Shown one piece after another: positions 47,301 to 58,622 of a DNA stretch of 64,000 nt (positions are counted from its first letter, which is position 1; every line of letters starts with the position of its first letter). The notes beneath the pieces are model-generated. The model did not search any database. It saw only the letters and a program-made list of their open reading frames with translations, and was not told where the DNA came from. Position numbers and translations under genes: made by a program. This DNA comes from Phyto melanocephala (taxonomy: Eukaryota; Arthropoda; Insecta; Diptera; Rhinophoridae): contig OW799235.1 of the NCBI GenBank assembly GCA_941918925.1, forward strand, positions 17,108,201 through 17,172,200. The letters are read 5' to 3'.

Positions 47301-48687
47301 TGATTATCTGTTCACAGTATTTTTTTATTAAATATTTTTTATAAAAGTTTCTTCATGAACATTTCTTAAAATTAAAAATATGTTTATGTTTGTGACATAC
47401 AAAGTACAAAATATTTTTAATCAATATTTTATTTGATTTTGCTCCAATCATCAAAATTATATCATTAATTAAACAATTTTATTTGAAAAAATATTGCAAA
47501 AAATACCAATTAAATCGGTACTAAAAAAACTACTTAAAAATAATTTTATTCTTAAAATTATTCAAAAACTTTTCTATTTAAAAAAGAAAACTATGTTAGG
47601 AAATTACAGTTTAACACAAGGATGCTAAAACTCTCATACGAACTCGTGAAATTAATAATGAAAAAAGCAAGCAAGAACGCTATATTCGGCTGTGGCAAAT
47701 CTTAATATAACCTTCACAATTGTTTAGATAAACACCTCTTTTATATGTATGCTCTTTAATTTAGTCGTCCATACGACAGTGACGAGTACACATGCTTAGC
47801 GGTTGTGTTGATATTTATTCAAATTCAGTGCGTAAAAAAATGATGATGGAACTAGAAATATATTTTATGTTTAAAAAATTTAATTTAAAACTGTAAAGTT
47901 TAATGGAAATTTTGCATTTTAACAAGTATGGAAAAAATAAAATCAGTCTTTACTGCATTTTTATTAGTTTTTAACACTCAAAAAATTTCTTATATGAAAT
48001 TTTAATGGAAATCTTTTATTTTCCTTTTAACTAAAAAATAGCAAACTCAGTGTGAACTGCATTATTTTACATTTTAAAACACTAATTTTTTTTTAATAAA
48101 TTTTGATAAAAATCTATTAGCTTACTTTTTCACAACACTGTACTTCAAAATTCTCTCAACACTACGGTTGCAAAACATTTTTGGGCATCTATGATATTAT
48201 AAATTGTTTGTGTATTACACGTGCTTAATCTTTGCTTGCATTCACTCGTACAAATAAAAAAGCATAGAAAATATATCAACAACAACTAACACTTTTTCGC
48301 CAATATCAACAACACCGCCTGCTTTTGTTGTTTCAATCTCAATATAAACAGAGACATACATTTTTGCTCATATCTGAGCTGCTAATAAATTAAAATTGCT
48401 GATTTTCAATAGCAAAATTTTCGAAAGTATTTCTGATAAATTAATACTACATACAAGTAAGTAGAATATACAGGAGCTTCTAAAAGTTGATTTCAACACT
48501 CACACGAACGGTCAGATGATCTTAGCTGAAGCCTATAAGAATTCAAAATATTTATACTTTATAGCTGTTTCCGGCCTGCGTACACAATTGTGTAGCTATT
48601 TTGATGAGAACTTTTTATTTATTCTTTTGTGTTTTAACTTCTTTAAATGCCACAGTAAAGATCCTGCTTCTAAGGATATGAACATTG

Positions 48688-48695
48688 CAGGGATG
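48688..48695 (+). repeat. hAT-type end motif CAGGGATG
   Basis: CAGGGATG, also seen in inverse (CCATCCCTG) at 16375, 27727, 41826 and 42597. Such CAGGG-starting ends are typical of hAT-derived non-autonomous elements. Confidence 0.4.
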
Positions 48696-48719
48696 TAAGA
48701 AATGCATTTTTATGATCAA

Positions 48720-49441
48720 CTAGCTAATACCCGGTGTGCTTCGCCACCCCAAATTTTAGTATTTAAATTATATGGCAGGTGCCACGCCCACTATTGTTAA
48801 TGCACCCATTTTTTACATAAATGTTTATTTGAATATCAAAGTTGCGTTTGCAAAATTTTACTACTCTAATCGATATCGTTTTCCAGATATACGAATTTTA
48901 GTATTTAATTCAAATGGTAGGTGCCACAGCCCACTATTGATAATGCACCCACTTTTTCCATAAATGTTTATTTGAATATCAAAGTTGCCTTTGCAAAATT
49001 TTAGTACTCTAATCGATATCGTTTTCCAAATATACGAATTTTAGTATTTAATTCATATGGCAGGTGCCACGCCCACTATTGATAATGCACCTATTTCTTT
49101 CCAAAATATTCATTTGGGTGTCAAAGTTGCTCTTGCAAAATTTTACTACTCTAATCGATATCGTTTTCCAAATATACGAATTTTAGTATTTAATTCATGT
49201 GGCCACGCCTACTAATGCAAGTCTGTCCATTTTTTACCCAAATGTTGACTCTAGCTGCATTAACTTTCTTGATATATAATACTTAATACTTATTCTTTAA
49301 TAGGGCGTGGCACCCCGCCCACTTACAATTTCAAACCAAAGAAAGATTCTGTGAAAATTTCAAGGAAATCGGTCCAGCCGTTTAACCGTCTATAAAGCAC
49401 AAACAAACATACAAACACACATTGATTTTTATATATATAGA
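48720..49441 (-). mobile_element. non-autonomous Helitron, copy 4, with internal tandem repeats
   Basis: On the minus strand it starts TCTATATATATAAAAATCAA after A (49441) and ends GGTGGCGAAGCACACCGGGT then ATTAGCTAG before T (48720). GGTG/CACC forms the 3' hairpin. Inside are four tandem units of about 143 bp, each with GGTGCCACGCCCACTATT and an 'ACTCTAATCGATATCGTTTT' block. ORF 48772-48963 arises from these units. Confidence 0.85.
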
Positions 49442-49753
49442 TAAGACCAAATTATCACACACTGAAAATTTTATAAAAACCCCCTAATTTTAAAATTGCT
49501 CGGGTCGCAAATAAATACCACAGAAATTACAAAAGGAATGATAAACTTATATATACCTTTCACGCTGTTGTATGATGGGTGTAAAAAAAAACGAAGACAA
49601 AAGTCACTGCACTAAATTGCAACTTTGTAAAAAATATTAAAAAGTTTTTTTTTTGTTATTGTAGTTGTGATGTTGTTGCCACTGCTGTTAGATGTCGCCA
49701 AGATATAAAAACAAACAACACAATGACAATAACAATAACAACACTTAGTTACC

Positions 49754-49880
49754 CCCATACCTAAACAAGAGCGTTGAGCGTCAAGCGTTGGAGTTTTACA
49801 TGTGTTTTGTTTTTGTTACAATAACAAAATACATGCAAAATTGCAACGCTTGACGCTCAACGCTCTTGTTTAGGTATGGG
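49754..49880. repeat. 127-bp near-perfect hairpin (37-bp perfect outer arms)
   Basis: CCCATACCTAAACAAGAGCG...CAAGCGTTG at 49754-49790 is matched exactly in reverse complement at 49844-49880. The inner part (GTTTTACATGTGTTTTG against CATGTATTTTGTTATTG) continues pairing with few mismatches to a tiny loop near 49818. If transcribed, this gives a ~60-bp stem, long enough for Dicer-type processing. A small foldback MITE is the alternative. Confidence 0.88.
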
Positions 49881-49890
49881 CCTTAGAAGA

Positions 49891-50789
49891 CAACACACAC
49901 ACACAATTACCATTAACACACTGTCACACATATGAATATGCGTGCTTGTATTTCGTAAAAATTGTTTATGTCATACAACATTTTAGCAATTTAGTACAAA
50001 GAATAAAAGATTTACAAGTAAATAAAAAGAGATATAAATAAAATTGTAGGGAAACTTATATTACAAGTGTGCAAAAAAAAACTACTTAACATGTATGTGT
50101 GTGTGTGTTTACTTAATGTGTATTTTATGCTGTAGTTGTATAGCTGTCTAAGCTTAGTCGTGTTACCCAAACAACTATCTAAACTATTGTCTTAAAAATG
50201 CTTAAAATACTCTTTTGAGGTGTATGTATGGATGTGCTTTGTTTGGCAAAGATTTAATATCAATTATACATTGTCTTGTAATAAAATGTTATAAAAAGAA
50301 AAACTCACTTACAATATAGAGTTTCAGATTGTTTCTAAAATAACCGTAGTAATAAAGCACATTGTAAGTTAAATAGCAATATCAATAATTACAAATGTCA
50401 CACTAGGAGCCGTCAAAATCTTTAAGCCTTTGTGGAAACAACCACCAAATTTATCCTTTTGTACACCGGTAGCATAACTTAATACGAGGTAAAGCGATAC
50501 CGAAACTTTAAAATTTATTATTTGTGTCTAAACTTAACCAACTTGTTTTTTTTCGGACCTAAAGCCAAGGCAACACTTACATAAAAAAATCTTTAGAAAC
50601 AAAGGACAGGCCCCATATGAATATATCATTCAATTTTGAAAATTTTCTGTGTTCTTTTAAATTTTTACAACCGCAGCGGTTTAAAAGTCAATCGTTATTA
50701 TACATTACATTACATTGTGATGATAAATTCACCACACAGCACGCATCAAATAATGACAGCAAATGAAAGAGAGTAAGACGTCAATAAAC
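49891..50789. other. spacer without recognisable gene
   Basis: TG run near 50096-50108. No ORF with motif. Confidence 0.4.
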
Positions 50790-51650
50790 AAACTTATTAT
50801 AAGCAATTTAGCTGAATACTATACAGCATGTCCTGACATCCCTGAACTAGCAGATACGATAAGAAACTTAAAAGAGGAAAAAGCTCTAGGACGATGATAT
50901 TGCGCTAGAAACCGATCCGCTTACAAGTGCACAAATTATGCTGCCATTTTAGACCGCACAAATCATGTATAGACCATTCTAACTGCTTGAGAATAATTGT
51001 TGATTAATCGGATGTTGCCGCTTTACTTCACATTCCCAAATCCTTTGACACTCTCTGTCACACAATCATATGGCAAGCCCTAGATTGCAAAGGAGTGCCA
51101 TAAAGATTCATTAAAGCACTATACAAAGATGCCAACTGCCGAGAAGCACTTAGCGAACAAATAAATATACAAACAGATGTAGGACAGGGTTGTGCGATGT
51201 GTCCGTTACTTTACAATATGATATTTTTATGTTGTCCTGTCAATTACAATGGACGCAGTCGGAATTAATTGAGGTTTGCAAGGACGTCTTAATGAACTAG
51301 ATTATGCATATGATATTTGTCTCCTTGCACACAATTACAGTGACATGGGCGAGAAAGGCGTGTCCAGTGTGGATATAGAAAATCATATCAAAAAGGCACG
51401 GCAAGCTTTCGAGCACTTAAGTAATTTAGAAGCTGAAATAAATTGAATTATGTACACACTTGGAAGACCCAGCGACGATATAACCAGAATTGGGATTGAG
51501 TGGAACCCCGCAAAAATCTTTATGTAGAAGAGGAAGGCCGGTACACACTGGAAAAAGGAAAATCGAAAAGATTATGAGGAAACGTAAAATTGAGGCGAGT
51601 TGAAAGCACCTACTAACAGCCGGAAAGATTGGATTCAAGGCTTAGTTAGC
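50790..51650 (+). pseudogene. RTE-like LINE reverse transcriptase fragment
   Basis: Plus-strand blocks are HIPKSFDTLCHTIIWQALDC (worn KAFDS motif, about 51022-51085), then KGVP, KALYKDANCREALSEQINIQ and TDVGQGCAMCPLLYNMIF (family GVRQGCxLSPLLFN, about 51175-51232). ELDYAYDICLLAHNYSDMGE follows (YADD changed to YAYD, about 51293-51350), and the tail WNPAKI...WKKENRKDYEET corresponds to WNPQGKRKRGRPxxTWRRT. Frameshifts and stops break it. It belongs to the same group as the fragments at 1-1.1 and 52.5-53.3 kb. Confidence 0.78.
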
Positions 51651-51837
51651 CTATTCGTGAGCTCCAAATTTGGCATACTTTTTCCGAAATTTCTGTCGAT
51701 TTCTCACCAATGGCAGCTGTAACCTATGTCAGCACGTACCCTAAAAAATGGTGTAGTGAGGTAGGATCCCATGATCCCGGAAGTCAGTTCACTTCTCAAA
51801 AACTTAAGATTAATTGCTCTCCAAACTCGCCTCATTA

Positions 51838-52335
51838 AGTGAAACGAGTAAGAGTGCTATATTCGCCTGTGCCGGATTTTATATACCCTTCACAACGTGT
51901 TGTCATGCAATAACAATTGTTTGTAAAAAAAAATATAAAAAAAAATAAAATGAAATAAATAAAACAAATTTGTTTGTCTGGAATTCGAACCTACGTTCAA
52001 ACTAGATGAAATGGTGTGAAGAGATAGGGTAGTCCTGGTTTTTCGTCATATCTTAGTTGTTTATACAGCGATTTTTCTGATTTTCAGTACCATCTGCCAC
52101 CGAATATTTCCGATATTTTGGTATTTATCTAATATGGGCCTTGCAAATATCTGGGATCTTAAAAAATTGTTTTCAAAATACATGTGGACAGACGGACACA
52201 CTGACAGACGAACAATGCTTAATTGACTTTCCTATTCCTAAACTTTCATGGGGTCAGAAATGAAAATTGTAAAAATTAACACGGAATGACAAACATATGT
52301 CTCTATGCCCTTACACTCACTGTGAAGTGTATAAA
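51838..52335 (+). repeat. dispersed fly repeat (family A), near-complete compact copy
   Basis: The head is AGTAAGAGTGCTATATTCGC...TATATACCCTTCACAACG. The body has a tRNA-like GGTTCGAATTCC B-box on the minus strand (about 51980-51991), CGAATATTTCCGATATTTTG and GACAGACGGACACACTGACA. The tail is CACGGAATGACAAACATATG...GTGAAGTGTATAAA. Confidence 0.75.
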
Positions 52336-52479
52336 GAATCGTTAGCCATCGCAAAATACTTTACTGCTTTAACTGTAACGTTGCGATGCCGTCGGATGAC
52401 TAACCGGACCTAACAGTTTATCTTTCTGTGTGCAGTGACATTTCTTGAACTGCTTCTGGCTGCTCTTCACACAAAATTG

Positions 52480-53316
52480 GGCAATTTCGTTTACTGATTC
52501 GAAATTTTTTCTTTAAAAACTAGAATTTATTGTGAATTCACCAATTTGTTTCTCTTTTATTCGCCAGAAGCCCTACATCACTCCAATTGTATCCTGAGGT
52601 TCGCATTTTATAGTCGAGCTTCATTCAACGTGGCTCTGAGTCTGAGGGTTCTAAGGAATGGCCATTTTGCAATGTCGTCTAGAGATTTGCTGATGGCGTG
52701 TGCCCAGTCCAATGCTATTTTCATTGGGTGTTAGGCCAAAAAACATTGTTTATTTTTCTTATTTTCCAACCTATACGTATGATGTTGTAAAGACAACTAC
52801 TATTCGGTAGAAGTTACAGGTTTAGCACTCCAAGATTCGGTTCAATAAAGAAGTGTAGAATTCGCGTCGTAGTTACAGAGTCTAAGCTTTATGCTAGTCT
52901 ATAGCTAAGAGAGTTCAGTCTTCCAAATGCCTGTCATGCCTAGTTCGCAACTCGTTTCTTTTACAGCCCAAATACACAAAAAAAGTTATACATAATCCAA
53001 CGGTCAGTGTGGAAAAAGTTGTGCTGTGTGATTTATGCATTGATGTACATCATCTTATGTTATTTTTTTGCGTTGATTTTAGTCTCATTTTTGAGTATTT
53101 CTTATATTGTCCTGCATAGATTGCCTGTGTGCGAGAATAAAGAAATCGTCTGAGTAGTGCAGGTCTTTTCAATTGTTCTGTAATCCCCAGGTTATGCCTC
53201 TGTTGAGGCATTTAATATTATTGTATCAAGAAAAAATTCTATAATACGCAACCCAGCCTAATACCTTCTCTGGCTACAATTTTGTGTCCAGTTCCATTTC
53301 CATGTAGTACATCATA
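52480..53316 (-). pseudogene. RTE-like LINE reverse transcriptase fragment
   Basis: Reading the minus strand from 53316 toward 52480: VAREGIRLGCVL (family VRxGVRQGCVLSP), RGITWGLQNN, then LHYSDDFFILAHRQSMQD with the catalytic box as YSDD (53146-53157). After frame changes comes AFGRLNSLS (about 52900) and a TSIKLRLCNYDANSTLLY-like stretch (family KLRLYNSNVxSxLLYG). The 3' part (52.55-52.74 kb, ALDWAHAISKSLDDIAKWPF) is open but less certain in assignment. The MITE at 53317 abuts the 5' side. Confidence 0.68.
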
Positions 53317-54050
53317 CACGCAAAGAAAAACCATGGTTACGACATGATCACGACGGTCATATTATTTTTTCTAAAACAATATTTGGTTGTCGAAAACAAT
53401 TAATAGTTATTTTTGTTTCATTTCATCATATATTTTGTCACTAAAATCAAGCATTTGTTTGAATTGTATCATTTAATGATTACTTTTCGTAAAAATTTCA
53501 AAATGGTTATCATTTAAAAATAGTATGATTTAAAAAAATTAATTTGACAAAAATAACATTATATTCATAATCATTAAAAATTAAAAATAATCATTGAATA
53601 ATAAGTGAGACAACAGTATGATTACAAAATAATCAAGCTATGATTTTTGTTTAATAATAATTTGATTTCAATTGTTCTTCTTCTTGCTGAATAAATTTTT
53701 ATTATTTTAAAAGTTTGAAATGTCAAAAAAAAGGAACACAAATTTTGAAAAATTTAAGAAAATTTAAAAATAAACGAGAAAGTGTAAAAAAAAATTGGTA
53801 TAAAAATTGCAATTAAATTGGTAAGTACAATCAATATGTGTATGTCACAGCAAAAGACAATAATTTGCCGTAAAAAAGCAAAGATTGTTGATTACAATTG
53901 TAGTCATATATATGATTATTGAATGATATTTTAATTAAACATAATAATGATAACTGGTAACCATTATTATTTTAAACATAATCATACAATTCAATCATAG
54001 TATGTTGCTCTTCGATTATGGTTACCACAACCATATTTTTTCTTTGCGTG
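53317..54050. mobile_element. MITE (CACGCAAAG family), copy 2, TA target duplication
   Basis: It begins CACGCAAAGAAAAACCATGG and ends CCATATTTTTTCTTTGCGTG, with TA outside both ends. It is 734 bp and alignable throughout with 34912-35638. No ORF. Confidence 0.85.
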
Positions 54051-56289
54051 TAGGTGCGGACTAATTAGCGTTTTCATTCCAGGTCCCTAACAGAAACTTT
54101 CAAAATTTGAATACAAATATTTCTAAATCCAAACAATTTCTTAACTGAAAACCACTTAGAAAAATTACTTATTTCTAAATTATAAGAATTTGTTTGTTAA
54201 AAGAATTTAGCTCATTTTAATAGACAAATATAGTAGATAACACAGCTATTGTAATAAATACTTTTTAAATTTCCTGGTATTCGTTTAGTACAATAAATTT
54301 ACATACACTCTCACACAATGACGGAAGCGGAAGTTAATGCTTAAGTAGTATACAAAACATATTTGTAAATGTATAAAGCGTAACTGCAGACTGTATTACT
54401 TTATCTACATTTTAAAGACACAATACTTAATGGTTCGTACAATAATGTTACTCAGAGTTTTTAATGTTGATAAAGTAAATGTTTTGTCTCTTAGCCGTAT
54501 TTAACTATAAACGAGTGTAAGAATGTGTCTGTGTAAGAATGCTTAGACAAAAATTAATTTGTGTAAAAATAAATGTGTTGTATTGTGTGTGTGTGTGTGT
54601 ACTTACGTATCTGTGAGTGTTTTCAAAGTGCTATTGTTTTTGGAATTTTTATAATTTTGCGAATAATTTTAGTTTCATTCATTTTTAGTGTCTCTCTTCC
54701 TCTCTTTCCTCTTTTAGCATTTGTGGTATTTGTGATGTAGCTAAAAATGTTCTATTTCCGCAGCATTGTGCATAAAATGTGAACATTGCCTTTAGCACAT
54801 AAAATATTTCAATTATTTATTTCTTTTCTATCTGTTGGCATACTAAAACAAAGCATATTTTTAGGCGTCATTATTAAATAGAGATTAAAGTATGCATTTT
54901 TGCTATTTAAACAAAATTAATATCAGAATTTTGTTGCTAAATTATGTAGAATTTATTTTAATTATAAAATGAATTTTCGATCTTATTAAATTTTTATAGC
55001 AATTTTCTTAAATTGAAAATATATATTTACGAAAAGTTGTAAAGACATTTAAAGCTTACATTTCATTCCTTGTTGTTTTACTGTTAAGTATTTGTTAAAG
55101 GGAAGAGCATTACACAACCTTAAGGTTTGTTTCTGCAACTTGTTGTATTGTTTTTGAAATTGGTATCATTTCATGTTTTCTGCAATTTCATTTTGTTCAA
55201 GTTCTATGAAAGACTAGCATTGCGTTTTTAGCAATTTAAGCACGCGTGCCAAGAATAAGTAACCACAAAGTCACATTGCAAGACTTCCGCTATTTAAGTG
55301 CTCAACTTAAAGGCAAACAAAATATTAACAATAACGACAAAAGGTCAAGAGAGAACGAGAAAAAGAAACTGTATTAATGGAATAGTGGTAAATTACAAAA
55401 ATTTTAAAAGCAGACACTTTACCAAAGACTTAAAGGAACATTTCTTAAAGTCCATGTCCCAGTAATAGTGTTTTGTTATAAAAGTTGGTTCAAGTACAAT
55501 CTTAAGTAAACATTAAAATTTGTAGGCGAAAGGTCTGCAGTAATCACAGCGTTTAAAACCAGCTTAAGTTATCAGACCAGCACAGTGAACTTGTTCATGT
55601 ATACAAAACTTTATGTCAGTTCTTACCGCAGAATCGATTTTCTTTAAATTTTAAGACGGTGCGATAAATAACCTGAAAGAATTATTATATATATTTTTGT
55701 AATCTTTTTTTGGTGCCACGCCTTCCACCCAAACAATGATAATTCCTAATATTTGCATATCTTGCGATCGAAGAAACCAACAGTCTTGAACTGTAGGCAT
55801 TACAGCGTCCATATGAAAAAATATTAACATTAATATATCTGGCTAACGATGATGCCGACAATTTTTACAAATTGTTTTAGTAAATTTATATAGAAGATGT
55901 TTTTCAGCTGCGTGAGAACAGAAATATTGTTAAAAACAAAATTTATTCTATTATAATCTAGAAGATAATTTCACGGCATTTACTTTTTAAATATGATTAA
56001 CGGTGAGTGTCTGCCGCAAACACGAGTTGCATAGTCCATTCGATCAGTCGAATTTTTTTTACTAATTTTTCGAATTTTAGGGCAATGTGGCTTGGCTTGA
56101 ACATCTGCTTCCAATGCTTTACGAACTACTTTTATTTGGGGTCCGTTTTTTTCAAAATCGCGATCGGGAAGGTAATAAATTGAACTATTTAAATAACATT
56201 TTTAGGTACTGTATCAATGGACAAATAAAACGAATGAATTTCGATGCATTGTTTTATTAGAGAATAAACAAACTCTTTGAATAAAAAGA
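54051..56289. other. AT-rich stretch without recognisable gene
   Basis: A TG run (54586-54600) and TCTC-rich sequence near 54691-54716. The 55.1-55.6 kb part is slightly more GC-rich with no ORF. Possibly ordinary intron or intergenic DNA. Confidence 0.4.
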
Positions 56290-57060
56290 AGCAAGTAAGT
56301 ACTAAGGCTTTTTACAATATTAATATAAAAAGACACGTCATTATTTGCCGATGACACCGCCTTTATAAGTGTAAACAGTGATCCAACAACACCTTCTCAA
56401 CAATAACAGACTCATATACATGAACTAGAGAAATGGTTGAGTGAGTCTAAGCAAAATCAAAGTAAATCATTCCAAATGTGCTCACGTGACTTTTACGCTT
56501 AGTAGAGACAATTGCCCAGCGATATAAATAAACAACATCCCCATCCCGGTGGAGAATCAAGTTAAGTATTGAGGAATTCACCTTGATCGTCGCCTAACAT
56601 GGTCCCGTCACATTGAGGCTAAAATATCTGCTATGAAACTCAAAGCTACAATGACTTATTGGCCAAAAATCTACACTTGCTCTGGAACACAAAGTCCTTT
56701 TGTACTAAGGCCATTATAAAGCCATTATAGACTTACGGCATCCAGCTATGGGATACAGCCTGTGCATCAAATATCCAAAAACTTCAAAGAAGACAGTCTA
56801 GGATACTCAGACAAATTGTCGGCGCACCATGTCAATTACGTAGCACCTACATTCACCGAGATCTAAATATTCCCACTGTTTCTGCAGAAACAATAAAGTA
56901 TTCGCGCAAGTACGTAAACAGACTGCCGGTCCATCCCAATCCAAAAAGCCAGGGACCTCTTGCTATTCGAAGGACATAAGCGGTTAAAAAAATTCGATAC
57001 ATTGAGCCTAGCGAGAAGGCTTTCGTAACTCTAAGATTCGAATATGATCAGTCAGTTGTT
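56290..57060 (+). pseudogene. Jockey-type LINE reverse transcriptase, 3' part
   Basis: Plus-strand blocks are SLFADDTAFISVNSDPTTPS with the catalytic FADD (56344-56355) and HIHELEKWLSES (about 56410-56446). Other frames give VKYxGIHLDRRLTWSRHIEA-like residues (about 56563-56625), AIIKP, then YGIQLWDTACASNIQKLQRR and QSRILRQIVGAP. The last of these are HRDLNIPTVSAETIKYSRKY and VNRLPVHPNP. This is the usual order from the palm active site to the Jockey C-terminus. It is 5'-truncated with several frameshifts. The IQLWDTACASNIQKLQRRQS stretch is well preserved. Confidence 0.82.
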
Positions 57061-57114
57061 ACAGTGGTAGTAATTAATATATAATTAGTATAAGATTTAA
57101 GATTTGTATACATA

Positions 57115-57890
57115 TGGGCAATTCCATGTCATCGTACGTGACATTTGTACTCCTATAAAGTGGAATAATTTTTGCAAAAGTAAGAGTAACTGAAACAAAA
57201 TTAGATCTTTATGTTCCATTCAGAGTGTATTTTATTTAAAAAAAAATAATTATATTCGAATAATTGTTGTCTAAAATTAGCAAAATTAGAGTATATCGTA
57301 TGTGACATAAAAAAGAAGTGATTTTGAGGTATATATCGAAATATGAAAAAATCTGTGAATCTTGAGAGGTACTTTTTCTATTTTTAATTTCTTGCACTAA
57401 ACCACATATTTTTCATTAAAAATCCATCATACTTAATTCAAAATAATCTTTAAATGATTTTATAATAAATATAATTTAATATTGTACGTGACATATCGTA
57501 TGTGACAGATTTTTCTCTAATAGTATTCTTACGTATATATTTTAAGAAAATAAGTTAAATTCTAAATTAACTGCTAAGTTTTAACTGCCACCTTAGCCTA
57601 CTACAAACTAGTTAAACTCTAACTTTTTCCCTTAATGAATACGCATTTTGAGAGACATTTCTAAAGTGCTTGTCATAATATGAAAACATATGAAGTTTTT
57701 TTATCTTTGGAATGAGCTGGATATTTTACCAAGAGATAATCAGATTAAGTCCTTATTATTGCTCTTAAAATAATTTAATAAGCTCTAAATACCTGCGCAT
57801 AGTAAAATTTGAGTGTTTTTTTTATCATTAAACCTTTATTGAGAGTTTTAGTTTTTACAGTCGTGGTTGACATATTCATGGAATTGCCCA
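57115..57890. mobile_element. TIR element (TGGGCAATTCCATG ends) with TACGTGACAT motifs
   Basis: TGGGCAATTCCATG at the left is mirrored by CATGGAATTGCCCA at the right, and TA flanks both. Inside are GTACGTGACAT at 57134, TATCGTATGTGACA at 57295 and GTACGTGACATATCGTATGT at 57484. No ORF. The TGTGACA/GTGACAT words recall the satellite at 4.5-6.1 kb. Confidence 0.7.
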
Positions 57891-57939
57891 TATTGTAAAT
57901 TTCTATTAGAAACATTCAATATTTTAATATAAAAAAAAA

Positions 57940-58622
57940 ATCCAAAACTTAAATTTTTTGTCTTGGACTATCCGTTCAAAGTTTGAGGTTAAGCTTGTGC
58001 AAGCTATTCTCATTAAATCTTGGAGATGTTCATCGTCAAGTCTGTTCCGAAATTTATTTTTAATGAAATTCATCTTAAAACGTATGCGGTTTCACAAACA
58101 TATGTTGGTGTTTTAAAATTGTATTTTTGTATTGTAAATCGATAAATTTCATCTATGGAGAAGCTTTATTACTCCCGAAAATATCTGCAGCTTCATTACA
58201 CTATTCATCCCAAGGATTCAGAGAGTTAATGTTACTGAGGATATCAACGACATTTCCAATTTTCTTATAATCTGCGAATCCGATTTTAGATCCTCAATAA
58301 ATCTATTCTATTGGCCGAAGTCAAGCTCATTGCCATTGCAGACTTTTTAAATTAGGGAAGTGGGCCGTTTATTATCCATGAATATTTTTAATGAAATTGT
58401 TTGTGTTATCGCTCCCAAATTATTTTTTTTTTTCGGAATAGGTTTTCCTTTTACTTGTTAGTTAACGGATCATAACCGAATTCTGATGTCGAGATGAAAA
58501 TATTTCTCATGAATTTTAAGTAACATAATTTAAAATATTTGTATTGTTTATAGAACGTCCGCATAAAATAGGTCTACTGTCCGGATATGGACCGCGTTCC
58601 GTCAGTTGGTGACCCCTGCTTC
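57940..58622 (-). pseudogene. hAT-superfamily transposase, C-terminal (dimerisation) remnant with TIR
   Basis: The minus strand starts at a hAT-type end, CAGGGGTCACCAACTGACGG (58622 downward). From about 58270 it gives IGNVVDILSNINSLNPWDE and CNEAADIFGSNKASP, then MKFIDLQYKN. This is followed by the conserved end TNICL(stop)NRI...FKMNFIKNKFRNRLDDEHLQ and DLMRIACTSLTSNFERIV (about 57965-58095). That last block matches the C-terminal hATC-type domain of GTF2IRD2/ZBED-like hAT proteins. BED finger and catalytic parts are deleted and stops occur. The far TIR was not found. Confidence 0.75.

Larger units (their letters stand above)
47665..49590 (+). repeat. dispersed fly repeat (family A), split by a Helitron
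   Basis: The head (GCTATATTCGGCTGTGGCAA, 47680-47700), the body (TGCTCATATCTGAGCTGCTA, 48365 onward; GATTTCAACACTCACACG, 48489 onward) and the tail (GGAATGATAAACTTATATAT...GGGTGTAAAA, 49535-49585) are in order. The tail is separated by the Helitron at 48720-49441, which is therefore younger. Confidence 0.6.
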
